A stretch of 64,000 nt of DNA from Halobellus captivus (GCF_007655485.1 NZ_VJXQ01000001.1:505452-569451), one strand, 5' to 3'. Shown: positions 1 to 9,697, counted from the stretch's first letter. Notes: generated by a model from the letters alone, not told the origin. Numbers and translations are program-made.

Positions 1-1096
1 GTGAGACGGCCATAAACGAGGCGCGAAGACGGGGGTCCATCCCCGTCGCGAACATGTGGTGCGCCCAGACGCCGAACGAGAGGACGCCGATCGCGAGCGT
101 GGAGTAGACGACGAACTTGAATCCGAAGAGGCGTCGACCCGCGAAGCGCGGGAGGACGTAGCTGACGATTCCCATCGGCGGCAGCACGAGGATGTACACC
201 TCGGGGTGGCCGAAGAACCAGAACAGGTGTTGCCACAGCATCGCACCGCCTTCACCCGCGAAGAACATCGTCCCGAAGTTGCGGTCGAAGAGCAGCATCA
301 CGATCGCGCTGCCGAGCAGCGGGAACGCGAACAGGATGAGTCCCGACTGGGTGAGAATCGTCCACGAGAAGATATCGAGGTTCGCCCAGGAGACCTCATC
401 GCCGCGCTCGGTGAAGATTGTCGCGATGAAGTTGATCGCACCCATCGTCGCCGACACGCCCGACAGGTGTAGGCCGAGAAGCATCAGATCGACGCCAGCG
501 TTGGCCTGGTTACCCGCGCCCACACCGGCCGAGAGCGGCGTGTACATCGTCCACGCGGTCTGAGCCGGAATGACGTCTGGAAGCGGGAAGAAGCCCGCCC
601 AGATGAGTATCGCCGCCGGGGGGAGCAGCCAGAATGCGATGGCGTTGATCCGCGGGAACGCCATATCGTCCGCGCCGATGAGAAGCGGGACGAGGTAGTT
701 CGAGAACGCGGCGATGATCGGCGTTCCGAAGAGGAACAGCATCGTGATCCCGTGACTCGTCATCAGCGAGTTGTAGAACGTCTCGGAGATGAGCGACATC
801 CCGGGATCGATGAGCTCGATCCGCATCACGACGACCATCAGTCCGCCGACGACGAACGCGATTAGTCCGTAGGCCCCGTAGAGAATCCCGATATCCTTGT
901 GGTCGACCGTCGTCAGCCAGCGAATGACGCCGGACGGTTTCTCCTCGGAACCGTAGCTTTCCTTCTGCCCGTAGGCGCCCCCGCCCGCGACCGGGGTGTA
1001 CGAGCGCCAGTTTTCGACCCGCGCGAGCCACGCGGCGACGGCGACGAGGAAAAGCCCCATGAGCACCGTCAGTGCTAACTGTCCGTTGACCTCCAT
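1..1096 (-). CDS. coxA: Cytochrome c oxidase subunit I, aa3 type (partial, cut by window start)
   Basis: Heme-copper oxidase catalytic subunit of the terminal oxidase in the cell membrane, which reduces O2 to water and pumps protons. Only the first 365 codons lie in the window; the C-terminal part with the heme a3 ligand is outside. Visible motifs are the TTVDHKDIG entry segment, a heme a histidine in TSHGITMLF, the Cu-B His and cross-linked Tyr in FFGHPEVYI, and the Cu-B histidine pair in WAHHMF. Several hydrophobic helices are evident. The start ATG at 1094-1096 gives a short N-terminal helix before the conserved domain. Related genes nearby are the small membrane proteins at 1385 and 1876 and subunit III at 7382. 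Confidence 0.93.
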   Translation of the reverse strand, partial: MEVNGQLALTVLMGLFLVAVAAWLARVENWRSYTPVAGGGAYGQKESYGSEEKPSGVIRWLTTVDHKDIGILYGAYGLIAFVVGGLMVVVMRIELIDPGMSLISETFYNSLMTSHGITMLFLFGTPIIAAFSNYLVPLLIGADDMAFPRINAIAFWLLPPAAILIWAGFFPLPDVIPAQTAWTMYTPLSAGVGAGNQANAGVDLMLLGLHLSGVSATMGAINFIATIFTERGDEVSWANLDIFSWTILTQSGLILFAFPLLGSAIVMLLFDRNFGTMFFAGEGGAMLWQHLFWFFGHPEVYILVLPPMGIVSYVLPRFAGRRLFGFKFVVYSTLAIGVLSFGVWAHHMFATGMDPRLRASFMAVS

Positions 1097-1384
1097 AGGA
1101 AAGTCTGAGGAACGAAAGGTAATGAAAGGTTCGGGACGGCGCCGCTGTCGACGGGCTCGGTGGGCGGTCACGAACCGGTCGGTAATCGACAGACTGCGCC
1201 GTTGGTAACGAACGAACGTCCGGAACGACGGCGTCACAAAAGAACGGTTTTCTGCCGGTGCTCGGTCGCCGAACAGTTACGGAATCGTCGTTTCGGAACC
1301 GTGGATTTCGGAGTCTTCAGTTCCGCGGCTTCGACTTCGACTTCGACTTCGACGCCAGAAATCTCGTTTTCGGGTATCTCGACT

Positions 1385-1777
1385 TCAGTTGTCTTCGGCT
1401 TTTTCCTCGCCTGCGGCCGACTCGTCGGTACTCGCTTCGTCGCCCTCGACGGCCGACGGCGACGGTTCGTCGTCGAGTTCTGATTCGGATTCGGATTCCT
1501 CCAGCGGTTCAGCACCCCTAACGCCAGCCTGTCCGGGGAGGTACACTTCGCCGTGCAGTTCGGCTCCGGCGACCGCCTTCCCCGCGAAATACGTCAAGAC
1601 CGCGAGCAGCACGAACGGCACGACCAGCAGTCCGAACTGGACCGACGATGCGAGCGGGTCGATGCCGAACGGCGAGAACACCGCGAAGGCGACGACGAAG
1701 AACGCGATAATGAACAGCGGGACGACGTTGACGGTGAGGTCGAGTAGGGTGTCCCGATCGAAGATCTTGTTCGCCAT
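1385..1777 (-). CDS. Small two-helix membrane protein with acidic tail, oxidase-locus associated
   Basis: A 130-residue protein with two hydrophobic segments (about residues 17-35 and 46-66) and a Glu/Ser/Asp-rich C-terminal tail. I do not assign a function. It sits directly upstream of the oxidase subunit I gene on the same strand. Small proteins of this layout are common beside haloarchaeal cox genes, so a role in oxidase assembly or as an accessory subunit is an inference from position only. The acidic tail is low complexity, so its exact length may vary between strains. Confidence 0.75.
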   Translation of the reverse strand: MANKIFDRDTLLDLTVNVVPLFIIAFFVVAFAVFSPFGIDPLASSVQFGLLVVPFVLLAVLTYFAGKAVAGAELHGEVYLPGQAGVRGAEPLEESESESELDDEPSPSAVEGDEASTDESAAGEEKAEDN

Positions 1778-1875
1778 ACCTGCCCCTTCCGGCGGAGAAT
1801 CAAATAGGTTGTTGGTTTCCGGCCGCAGTCGTCGCCGCCGCGATCGTCATACTACCGGATGGTACTTCGACAGTC

Positions 1876-2241
1876 TCAGTACCCCGGCTTCTGGGTCGGC
1901 GTGAACAGCGTTCCGGCGACGCCCGCGGCGACGAGGATCGCGGCCGCGGCGATGATGGCGAAGCCGCGACCAGGAAGGTCGATCCGCGTGAAGGCGAACG
2001 CCGCACCGAGCGCGGCGAGCGGGAGCGCGACGCCGATTAACCCGCGCCACGGCGTCTTCGCGTACCCCGACTCGAAGGCCATCCCGGCGACGCTGCCCCC
2101 GAACAGGAGAAGCCCGCCGACCGAAAGCGGGAACAGTCCGAAGACGATCCCCAGTTCCGCGATCGGCACGCCGAGCGCGACGAACAGCGGCCACGGACTC
2201 GCCATCCGATACTGCTCAGAGAGCCCCGGTTCTGCGTCCAT
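1876..2241 (-). CDS. Membrane protein, four predicted helices, oxidase-locus associated
   Basis: A 121-residue hydrophobic protein with about four membrane segments, a short acidic N-terminus, and a C-terminus ending in a short polar stretch. I recognise no catalytic motif. It lies upstream of the oxidase genes on the same strand and is divergent from the GTPase gene at 2408. Uncharacterised small membrane proteins of this kind recur beside haloarchaeal cytochrome oxidase genes. A structural or assembly role is inference. Confidence 0.75.
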   Translation of the reverse strand: MDAEPGLSEQYRMASPWPLFVALGVPIAELGIVFGLFPLSVGGLLLFGGSVAGMAFESGYAKTPWRGLIGVALPLAALGAAFAFTRIDLPGRGFAIIAAAAILVAAGVAGTLFTPTQKPGY

Positions 2242-2407
2242 TGACGGCCGTACGTGCTGCGACGTACAAAGGGCTTCGATTCGATCGTCGCGGTCGGGTC
2301 AGGTCGGATCGGGCGCGTCGTGTCGAATCGAGTCGGCGGACAGTCGCAGACGATCGCGCGCTCGGAAAGAACACCTTTTTCGACGCAGATCGCCGAACGG
2401 TAACACG

Positions 2408-3520
2408 ATGGGACTGGAGGAGGAGATCGACGAGATCCGCGAGGAGATCGCGAACACGCCGTACAACAAGGCCACGGAGGCGCACATCGGCCGATTGAAG
2501 GCGAAGCTCGCGGAGAAGAAAGAGAAACTCGAAAACCAGTCCGGAAGCGGCGGCGGCCACGGCTACGCGGTGGAGAAGACCGGCGACGTGACCGTCGCCC
2601 TCGTCGGCTTCCCGAGCGTCGGCAAGTCGACGCTGATCAACGCCCTCACCAACGCCGACAGCGAGGTCGGCGAGTACGAGTTCACGACGCTCGACGTCAA
2701 CCCCGGAATGCTGAAACACAACGGCGCGAACATCCAGATCCTCGACGTCCCGGGACTGATCGAGGGCGCCGCGGGCGGCCGCGGCGGCGGGAAGGAAGTG
2801 CTGTCAGTCGTTCGCACGGCGGACCTGGTCGTGTTTCTGCTCTCCGTCTTCGAGATCGATCGCTACGAACGGCTCAGCGAGGAACTGTACCATAACAAGA
2901 TCCGCCTCGACACGTCGCCGCCGAACATCACGATCTCGAAGCGGCCGAAGGGCGGCATTCAGGTGACGACCGCAGACGACGTCTCGCTCGACGACGACAC
3001 GATCGCGGAAGTCCTCCGCGAACACGGCTACGTCAACGCCGACGTGACCGTCCGCGGCGACATCACGATCGACGAACTCATCGACGGGATTATGGACAAC
3101 CGCGTCTACCTGCCGTCGATCGTCGCCGTCAACAAGGCGGACCTCATCGACCGCGACTATCTCCCGACTGTCGAGGAGAACCTCCGCGGCGTCGGCGTCG
3201 ACCCCGAGGAGGCGATCTTCATCAGCGCCGAGGCCGAGAAGGGGCTCGACGCGCTCAAAGAGAAACTCTGGGAGGCGCTGGGACTCATCCGGGTGTATAT
3301 GGACAAACCCGGTCGCGGCGTCGACTACGAGGAGCCGCTGATCCTGATGGAGGGAGAAAACACCCTCGACGACGCCCTCAGAAAGCTCGGCGGCACGCTC
3401 GACGAGCGGTTCCGCTTCGCCCGGGTCACGGGTCCGAGCGCCAAACACGACGAACAACAGATCGGCCGCGATCACGAGCTACAGGACGAGGACGTCCTGC
3501 GCGTCGTCGCCAGGAAGTAA
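2408..3520 (+). CDS. DRG-family GTP-binding protein
   Basis: A 370-residue OBG/DRG-type GTPase, a family conserved in archaea and eukaryotes and linked to ribosome-associated functions. The order is an N-terminal coiled coil (about 1-45), the G domain with P-loop GFPSVGKST (about 67-75), the G3 motif DVPGLIEGA, the G4 motif NKAD, and a C-terminal TGS domain (about 290-370). The ATG at 2408 was chosen over the longer upstream frame because the family starts with MGLEEEI-like sequences and the upstream region has no family similarity. It is transcribed divergently from the oxidase-associated genes. Confidence 0.93.
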   Translation: MGLEEEIDEIREEIANTPYNKATEAHIGRLKAKLAEKKEKLENQSGSGGGHGYAVEKTGDVTVALVGFPSVGKSTLINALTNADSEVGEYEFTTLDVNPGMLKHNGANIQILDVPGLIEGAAGGRGGGKEVLSVVRTADLVVFLLSVFEIDRYERLSEELYHNKIRLDTSPPNITISKRPKGGIQVTTADDVSLDDDTIAEVLREHGYVNADVTVRGDITIDELIDGIMDNRVYLPSIVAVNKADLIDRDYLPTVEENLRGVGVDPEEAIFISAEAEKGLDALKEKLWEALGLIRVYMDKPGRGVDYEEPLILMEGENTLDDALRKLGGTLDERFRFARVTGPSAKHDEQQIGRDHELQDEDVLRVVARK

Positions 3521-3578
3521 GCGACCCGTCGACCCCGCTTCAGCATCCTTTTTGGCCGCGGCGTCCGATTCTTCGGAT

Positions 3579-4343
3579 ATGTCCGGAGTGCTCGATCACG
3601 TTATGATCCGTGTCGAAGACCTCGAGGCGTCGCTCAATTGGTACACGACGCACCTGAACTACGAGGAGAAGGGTCGCTGGGAGGCAGACACCTTCACGAA
3701 CGTCTACCTCGGCCCCGAGGAGATGCACGAGGAGGGCGCGATGCTCGAACTCACGTACAACCACGACGACCGGACCTACGAGACGGGCGACGCGTGGGGC
3801 CACATCGCCGTGCGCGTCCCTGAGGGCGAACTCGAATCCTCGTACCAACAGCTGATGGACGAGGGCGTCGAGGACTACCGCGATCCCGAGTCCTGCGGCG
3901 GCCGCTACGCGTTCGTGAAAGACCCCGACGGCCACGAGATCGAGATCGTCAAGCGCGATCCCGACCTGCCGAAGTGGAGCCTCGACCACACGATGATCCG
4001 CGTCGAGGACGCCGACGAGGCGATCGGGTTCTGGACGCGGAAGTTCGAGTACGACTACGTCCGCCGCTGGGAATCGGACACCTTCGCGAACTACTTTATG
4101 AAGCCCGAGGGGGCCTCCGAGGCCGCGATGACCGTCGAACTCACGTACAACTACGACGGTCGCAGCTACACGATGGGCGACTCGTGGGGGCACCTCTGCG
4201 TCCGCGCCGACGATCTCCACGAGTACTGGGAGACGCTGATGGAGCGCGAGGCCGAAGCGTACCGCGACCCCGAATCCTGCGACAACCGCTACGCGTTCAC
4301 GACGGACCAGGACGGCCACGAGATCGAGATTTTGGAGCCCTAA
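3579..4343 (+). CDS. Tandem glyoxalase/VOC-fold protein (lactoylglutathione-lyase-like)
   Basis: A 254-residue protein made of two similar vicinal-oxygen-chelate domains of about 125 residues. Both halves carry the pattern DHxMIRVED near the start and GHEIEI near the end, with matching ELTYN and WGHL/WGHI segments supplying His and Glu metal ligands. This fits a glyoxalase I-type metalloenzyme that detoxifies alpha-ketoaldehydes. The thiol substrate in a haloarchaeon is uncertain because gamma-glutamylcysteine replaces glutathione there. The start at the ATG before SGVLDH matches the domain boundary. Confidence 0.85.
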   Translation: MSGVLDHVMIRVEDLEASLNWYTTHLNYEEKGRWEADTFTNVYLGPEEMHEEGAMLELTYNHDDRTYETGDAWGHIAVRVPEGELESSYQQLMDEGVEDYRDPESCGGRYAFVKDPDGHEIEIVKRDPDLPKWSLDHTMIRVEDADEAIGFWTRKFEYDYVRRWESDTFANYFMKPEGASEAAMTVELTYNYDGRSYTMGDSWGHLCVRADDLHEYWETLMEREAEAYRDPESCDNRYAFTTDQDGHEIEILEP

Positions 4344-4527
4344 TTCGGAGAATAGCGGAGGCCGCGTCTCGCTCTCTCGTGGTCGGCGCGAACGCGACCG
4401 TCGTCCGCCCGTCGCGAACCCGACCGTCACCCGACCGTCGCGAACGCGATACCGCGATCGAATCGGCGTGGCGATTCGAACGCACAGAACGACAAGGGAT
4501 TTATCCGTCAACTGCGTTCCCCCTCCT

Positions 4528-5451
4528 ATGCCCGGCCTGCTCTCCGACGCGCTCGCGTGGCTCGTCATTCTGACGTTCGCCGTGGGGGCGCTTTCCGCGG
4601 ACCGAAACGAGCGGTTCGCGCGGTACGCCACGGTCGCCGCGTGGGTCGGTTTCGCAGTCTTTTGGCTCCAGTTGGTGCCGCACTTCGCGTTCGTCCACAA
4701 GAGCTACGTCGAAGGGATCCTCTCGCTCGTGGCGGTCCCCGCGTCGCTGTACACCGGCTACCTGCTGTGGGGCGGTCGCGACTCGCTGTTCGTGCTCTCG
4801 CGGGCGGTCGCCGCGATGGGAATTATCTATCTCCCGTTCGAGACCATTCCGGCGTTCACGCTGCTCGGCGTCGCGGTTCCGGCCCCGCGCGGCGTGCTGA
4901 TGGAGATCGTCGCGGGTCAGACGGCGTTCCTCGTCAACGCGCTCGGGTACCACCCCGAGATGATTCTCAGCGACGAGGGGTTCCACAATACCTTCCTCTT
5001 TTTCGACGGCGACCACCGGTTGACCGTCGAAGTCGTCCTCGCGTGTACCGGACTGGGAAGCATCGCCATCTTCGCGGGGCTGATCGCCGCCGTGAAGGCT
5101 CCGCTCCGGCGGAAGCTTCGCGCGATGGCCATCGCCGTGCCGATCATTTACGCGCTGAACCTCCTGCGGACGACGTTCATCACGATCGCCTTCGGGAAAC
5201 AGTACATGCAGTGGTTCGTCGACGAGATTCTCCTCTTGTTCGGCTCCTCCGATCCGTATATGGTCTCGTTTTTCATCTCCGATCGGATCATCAGCCAGCT
5301 GCTCGCGGTCGTCGTCCTCATCGGGATCACGTACCTCGTCGTGCGCGAGTTGCCGGAGCTCGTGACGATCATCGAGGACGTGCTCTTCCTCGTGACCGGC
5401 GACGAGTACGACCTCGAATCGGAACTCGGATTGGAACGGCCGCGGGCGTGA
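4528..5451 (+). CDS. artA: Archaeosortase A
   Basis: A 307-residue polytopic membrane protein of the exosortase/archaeosortase family. It processes surface proteins that carry a PGF-type C-terminal signal and supports lipid attachment, notably of the S-layer glycoprotein. The catalytic cysteine lies in ACTGLGSIAIFAG, and the conserved arginines lie in LRRKLR and NLLRTTF. The ATG at 4528 was preferred because the extra upstream residues are not hydrophobic and not family-like. The partner phospholipid gene (10542) is in the same window. Confidence 0.93.
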   Translation: MPGLLSDALAWLVILTFAVGALSADRNERFARYATVAAWVGFAVFWLQLVPHFAFVHKSYVEGILSLVAVPASLYTGYLLWGGRDSLFVLSRAVAAMGIIYLPFETIPAFTLLGVAVPAPRGVLMEIVAGQTAFLVNALGYHPEMILSDEGFHNTFLFFDGDHRLTVEVVLACTGLGSIAIFAGLIAAVKAPLRRKLRAMAIAVPIIYALNLLRTTFITIAFGKQYMQWFVDEILLLFGSSDPYMVSFFISDRIISQLLAVVVLIGITYLVVRELPELVTIIEDVLFLVTGDEYDLESELGLERPRA

Positions 5452-5495
5452 TCCACTCGGATCGGAACTTCCCGACCGATCCCCGATAGGAAAAC

Positions 5496-6275
5496 CTACG
5501 CCTCGTTTTCGGCCAATACGTCCTCGGGCGCGCCGCCGAGCGTGGCGAGCGCGTCGCTCTCGACGTGGTGGAGATCGCCGGGGATCACGAGCAGGTGCAG
5601 CGGATCGCCGAACTCGCGCTCGGCTAACGCGGAGAGTCGGTCGGCAGCGACAGTCGGCTCCGGGCTTCCGGCGCGAACGACGGCGACAGCGAGGACGTCC
5701 TCCCAGCCCTCCGCGAGCATCTCGCTGGCGACGTCGGCGGTCATATACTCGCCGCGGTCGGCTTTGATATCGAGATAGACGACGGTGTGTAGCCCGCGCT
5801 CACGGTTGGCCTCGATCGAGTCGACGACGCTCTGCGGGACGCCGTCTGCGCCGTGGGCGTACGGGAACGGCAGCGTGACGGCTTTACCGAATCGGTAATT
5901 TTGTAAACCTGTGAGTCCGCTCGCGGCCGTCTGCGCGGTGACGCCGTGGACGACGCGCGTGTCGATGCCGCGCTCGATGGCGCGGAGTCGCAGGTCGACG
6001 TGGGTCGTCGAGATCATCGTGTCGCCCGCGGTGAGGAAGGCGACGTGGGCGTCTTCGGCGGCGTCGAGGATGTCCTCCGGATGCTGTTCGACGCCCGCGC
6101 GGTCGCGCACCTCGATGTCGATGCCGTGGGCGTCAGAGAGGTCGTCGACGGTCGCACCGACGAGGTGGCTCGTGTACACTTCCGCGAACGCGCGATCGGC
6201 GTCGGCGAGCGCCTCCCGCCCCTCGACGGTGATCGAGCGCTCGTCGTAGAGACCGAGACCGATGAACGTGAGCAT
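5496..6275 (-). CDS. dphB: Diphthine synthase
   Basis: A 259-residue SAM-dependent methyltransferase that trimethylates the modified histidine of elongation factor 2 in diphthamide synthesis. The N-terminal MLTFIGLGLYDE motif, the GDTMISTTH segment and the PFPYA stretch are typical of the archaeal enzyme, and length matches the family. It is convergent with artA, with 44 bases between the stops. Confidence 0.95.
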   Translation of the reverse strand: MLTFIGLGLYDERSITVEGREALADADRAFAEVYTSHLVGATVDDLSDAHGIDIEVRDRAGVEQHPEDILDAAEDAHVAFLTAGDTMISTTHVDLRLRAIERGIDTRVVHGVTAQTAASGLTGLQNYRFGKAVTLPFPYAHGADGVPQSVVDSIEANRERGLHTVVYLDIKADRGEYMTADVASEMLAEGWEDVLAVAVVRAGSPEPTVAADRLSALAEREFGDPLHLLVIPGDLHHVESDALATLGGAPEDVLAENEA

Positions 6276-6400
6276 AGCTTTCCTGCGTCGCGAGCGCGTA
6301 TAAGCGGCCTGAAAGCGTCTCGGACCGATAGGGAGACCAGCGCGCTGGTGCGGTTCGAACTACTCCCGGGAACTCCGAACTACTTCTCGTGCGGTCCGAA

Positions 6401-6622
6401 CTACTCCTCGAACAGCCCGAGGTCGTCGGCGACGGCGTCGGCCAACGCGTCGGCGAGGATCGGGTCGACCTGGGCGATCTCGTCGCCGTCGTGGCGATGG
6501 TCGTTGTGCGTGTCGATCGAATCGCGAAGCTCCGAGAGCGGGACCCGAGAGGTCGTATCGCAGGCTTCACACACGATCGGGACTGTCGGTTCGTCCGCGT
6601 CCGCCGTCTCTTCCTCAGTCAT
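6401..6622 (-). CDS. Small acidic CxxC protein
   Basis: A 73-residue acidic protein with a single CEAC pair and a His-rich segment (THNDHRH) about 20 residues later, which together could bind one metal ion. Function is unknown. The ATG at 6622 is preferred; an upstream in-frame GTG at 6631 would add three residues. It lies upstream of dphB on the same strand, with 125 bases between. Confidence 0.65.
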   Translation of the reverse strand: MTEEETADADEPTVPIVCEACDTTSRVPLSELRDSIDTHNDHRHDGDEIAQVDPILADALADAVADDLGLFEE

Positions 6623-6683
6623 ACGCGACACTCACGCGACAGGTGTGAAAACTGGTCCGGTTCGTCTGGCGGTCGAACGGATC

Positions 6684-7346
6684 CTAGCCCTGCCACCGTC
6701 GACGCCACCACCACTGTGAGGGCGGTGAGAGCGCGAGGAGCCACGCGCCGAACATCACGACGCCGCCGAGTTCCGGGAGCGCGAGTCCGGGTCCGGGTCG
6801 AATTCCGGCCGACCACAGCAGCCAGCCCGCGATGTGTCCGCCCGCCAACGCGAGTCCGACCCGCCCGGTCGTCGAGGCGCGTCGTCGCCACCCGTCGAGT
6901 GTCACGGTCGCCGTGGCAAGTAGGAAGAAGGCAATCGCGACCGGCATATGCGGGCCGGTGCCCGCCGGAAAGACGCCCACGAGCGCCATCGCGAGGATCG
7001 AAAACACGTATCCGACGGCGAGGACGGTCGAGTGCGGTCGGAGAGCGAGCGCGTACGCGGCTCCGACGAGGCCGCCCGCGATGAGGCCACCGTTGAACAG
7101 CAGCGAAACGAGGGGATCGGACGCGGCCCCGAGATCCGAGAGCGCGCTCTGCGTCCACGAAAACGTCGGCGACAGCAGCGCCGCGGCCAAGATCGACGCG
7201 CTCGTGAACGCGGCTCCGATCGGTCCGGCGAGGCGCGCAACGGCTGGAACGTTGTCGGCGAGGGAGGTGTCGTCGACACCTGAAGCGTCGCCGTCAGTGA
7301 GTACGTCGCCATCGACGGAAACCTCGTCGTCGGTAGGTGGTGTCAT
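6684..7346 (-). CDS. DUF998-type membrane protein
   Basis: A 220-residue protein with an acidic N-terminal tail of about 30 residues followed by about six membrane helices. The arrangement FSWTQSALSDLGA near the first helix, followed by a helix hairpin, resembles the DUF998 family. The function of that family is unknown. It sits downstream of the oxidase subunit III gene on the same strand, 35 bases away, so it may be co-transcribed. Confidence 0.75.
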   Translation of the reverse strand: MTPPTDDEVSVDGDVLTDGDASGVDDTSLADNVPAVARLAGPIGAAFTSASILAAALLSPTFSWTQSALSDLGAASDPLVSLLFNGGLIAGGLVGAAYALALRPHSTVLAVGYVFSILAMALVGVFPAGTGPHMPVAIAFFLLATATVTLDGWRRRASTTGRVGLALAGGHIAGWLLWSAGIRPGPGLALPELGGVVMFGAWLLALSPPSQWWWRRRWQG

Positions 7347-7381
7347 CGAAAACGTCGGAAAAAGCGTGCTGCGACTGTCGA

Positions 7382-8242
7382 TCAGATGCCGACTTCCGCG
7401 CCGACGTAGAGCACGACGACGAGGAACACCCAGACCACGTCGACGAAGTGCCAGTACATCGAAGCGGTGCTGACCGAGACGTGTCGCGCCGCGGAGTACT
7501 GACCCAGCAGTGCGCGGACGAAGACGATACCGAGGAGCACCGCGCCGAGACTGACGTGGAGTCCGTGCAATCCGGTCAGGCCGAAGAACGCCGAGGCGAA
7601 GAAGCCCGAGGTGAGCGTGAACTCGTAATGGATGATGAACTCGTAGTACTCGTAGATCTGTCCGCCGATGAAGATGACGCCCAACAGAAGCGTTACGGCG
7701 AGGCCGCCGAGGAACTTCCCGCGGTCGTCGTTGCGGATCGCGACGTGTGCGTAGTGCAGCGTGACCGACGAGAGGATTAGGATGAGCGTGTTACCGATGA
7801 CGAGCGACGTCGTCAAGTCCGGAACGCCGACGAAGATCGATTCCCAGTCGCCCGCGCGGATGTAGAAGTAATACCCGAACAGCGCGCCGAACGTGGCGAG
7901 TTCGGAGCCGAGGAATGCGAGCATTCCCCAGCGGAGCTTGTTCGCGCTCTTGAGATCCGCGTCCCGCTCCCAGAACTTGATCACGAACGCGTGATACACC
8001 CAGCCGTACAGTCCGACGAGGAACACCCCAACGGTGGCGACGAGGGCCGCCGGTCCGACCATCGGGCCGACGATCCCGCCGTCGCCCTGGCCGAGGATGT
8101 AGAGTGCGGCGGCGACGTAGACGCCAGCCGCGCCGACGGCGGTGACGAACGGCCACCAACTCGCCTCACCGAACCCACGGGGCCAGTCCTCCACCGCCGG
8201 GAGGTGGTGTCCGTGGTCGTCGTGTGCTTCTTCGGTACCCAT
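7382..8242 (-). CDS. coxC: Cytochrome c oxidase subunit III
   Basis: A 286-residue integral membrane protein with seven predicted helices. The FLGSELATFGALFGYYFY segment, the LTGLHGLHVSLG segment and the C-terminal YWHFVDVVWVFLF-like helix are typical of heme-copper oxidase subunit III. The N-terminus is His/Glu-rich and cytoplasmic. The ATG at 8240-8242 gives the usual family start. It presumably works with the subunit I encoded at the left edge, although the two are separated by about 6 kb of other genes. Confidence 0.93.
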   Translation of the reverse strand: MGTEEAHDDHGHHLPAVEDWPRGFGEASWWPFVTAVGAAGVYVAAALYILGQGDGGIVGPMVGPAALVATVGVFLVGLYGWVYHAFVIKFWERDADLKSANKLRWGMLAFLGSELATFGALFGYYFYIRAGDWESIFVGVPDLTTSLVIGNTLILILSSVTLHYAHVAIRNDDRGKFLGGLAVTLLLGVIFIGGQIYEYYEFIIHYEFTLTSGFFASAFFGLTGLHGLHVSLGAVLLGIVFVRALLGQYSAARHVSVSTASMYWHFVDVVWVFLVVVLYVGAEVGI

Positions 8243-8303
8243 AGACGTGGGTTTCGATCCGATGACTAAAAAGCCTCCCAAACGACGCGATGGCCGAGCG
8301 CGT

Positions 8304-9380
8304 TCAGTCGGCGTTCGACGGTGGCGCGTGAAGGGGACCGGTGGCGATATCGCGTCGCAGTTCGTCGAGCGTCTCCTGACTCCCGCGGGAACTCATCTCC
8401 GAGACCACCGCGAACACCTCCTGTCTGGAGATTTTCACACCGGTCGACGAAAGCGCGTCTTCCGGCCGCGAGAGGAGTTCTCGGAGCGTTCCGACGGCGA
8501 GTAGGAACGGGATCGCCCACGCTTCGAGCGTGTTGCCGTCGCGAAGCGGCACCGTTTCGAGGTACGTCTGGGCGTCGTCGAGGAACGATCCCGCGAACTC
8601 CGCCGTGCGGTGAACGACCGACGCGGCGTTCGCTTCGTGTTCGTCGTCGAGGACCTCCTCCTGCGGAACTCCGGCGTCGCGGAGCCACTCCGCCGGAAGG
8701 TAGACGTTGTCCTCGGCGGTGTAGTCGTCGTAGACGTCTTTCGAGATGTTGACGAGTTGTAAGAGCAACCCGAACTCCTCGGCGGTGTCGTACAGCCGAC
8801 GGCGGCGGTCGGCGGCGAGGTCGTGGCGGGTCACGAGGTTCGTGATGAGGTTGCCGACAGTGCCCGCCGCGTAGTAGCAGTACTCCTCTAACTCGCTGCG
8901 GGTCTGGATCCGGAGTCCGCCGTCGTCCTCGTACCGTTCGACGAACTCAACCATCCCCTGTACGAGCTCTCGCGCCGGTGGGACGACGGCCTGCTGGACG
9001 TCCTCCGGCAGGCTCTGGAACGTGCGGATCACTCTCGGTGAGTCGCGCACGACGGCCCAGTCGTCGGTCATTTCGTCCTCGTCGGGGAAGTACGGTTCGA
9101 CGTCCGCGACGAACGCCGCCGCGTCCGTGTCGTCGTCGGGATCGAGTACGGCGTCGTACGTTCTGAGGAGCTCGGCCTGTTCGGCTGGAGGGATGTGCGA
9201 GGCGTCTTCGACGGTGTCCGCGATCCGGCAGACGAGATAGCCGAGACAGATGTACGATGACATCGGTTCGTCGAGAACGTCTACCGTGAGCGCGAAGGTG
9301 CGGGAGACCCCTTGAACCGACTCGTGACACCACTGGAGGTCGGCGTGGTCGACTCGGGGGCGTTCATCCTGCTGAGACAT
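8304..9380 (-). CDS. Squalene/phytoene synthase family prenyltransferase
   Basis: A 358-residue trans-isoprenyl head-to-head synthase. Both aspartate-rich motifs are present (CRIADTVED and NISKDVYDDY), along with the YCYYAAGTVG segment. In haloarchaea such enzymes join two farnesyl- or geranylgeranyl-diphosphates to give squalene or phytoene. Length and the NISKDVYDD motif favour the squalene-synthase-like branch, but I cannot separate the two by eye. A TATA-like box about 30 bases before the ATG suggests a leaderless transcript. Confidence 0.9.
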   Translation of the reverse strand: MSQQDERPRVDHADLQWCHESVQGVSRTFALTVDVLDEPMSSYICLGYLVCRIADTVEDASHIPPAEQAELLRTYDAVLDPDDDTDAAAFVADVEPYFPDEDEMTDDWAVVRDSPRVIRTFQSLPEDVQQAVVPPARELVQGMVEFVERYEDDGGLRIQTRSELEEYCYYAAGTVGNLITNLVTRHDLAADRRRRLYDTAEEFGLLLQLVNISKDVYDDYTAEDNVYLPAEWLRDAGVPQEEVLDDEHEANAASVVHRTAEFAGSFLDDAQTYLETVPLRDGNTLEAWAIPFLLAVGTLRELLSRPEDALSSTGVKISRQEVFAVVSEMSSRGSQETLDELRRDIATGPLHAPPSNAD

Positions 9381-9697
9381 TCGGAGTGTCAACCCCTACG
9401 AACGGCGGGATAAAAAGCTTCGTGGCGTGGCGGTGAGCGATCTGACCGACACGTCGGCGGAAAGTGTAATACGCCTATCGATTCCGGCCGCGAACGGAGA
9501 TCGCCCGTGCGTGGTTTTATATCCTAACGAGCGGCCAGCGTCCCCGTGACGTAACAGTCATCGCGCGTCGGGTCGCGGTCGTTCGGCACGTCGGCGCGGG
9601 AGACGACAGCGACGGCGTTGGCGAGGGTCCGTCACGAGCGGGTGCCGACTGTTTGCCCCACCACTGACGGGAGCTGACACACTCGACGGAGAAGCGG
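9381..9697. promoter_or_regulatory. Intergenic region with promoter of the squalene/phytoene synthase gene
   Basis: On the minus strand TTTTTATC at 9409-9416 lies about 30 bases upstream of the ATG at 9380, the spacing expected of a haloarchaeal leaderless promoter. The rest of this 317-base stretch holds no convincing complete gene. A short minus-strand frame at about 9531-9635 has protein-like sequence (a stretch reading ADVPNDRDPTRDDCYVTG) without a plausible start, and could be a gene remnant. Confidence 0.5.

Noticed and set aside
1329-1353. Four GACTTC hexanucleotide repeats upstream of the oxidase gene
   Set aside because: It is a short simple repeat in a non-coding gap. It gives a Glu-Val run in one minus frame that has no other gene-like feature, so it was not called as a gene.
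1859-2407. Long open frame upstream of and in phase with the DRG GTPase
   Set aside because: The upstream part lies over a minus-strand membrane protein gene and an A/T-rich promoter gap, and its sequence is not GTPase-like. The family start at 2408 is clear.
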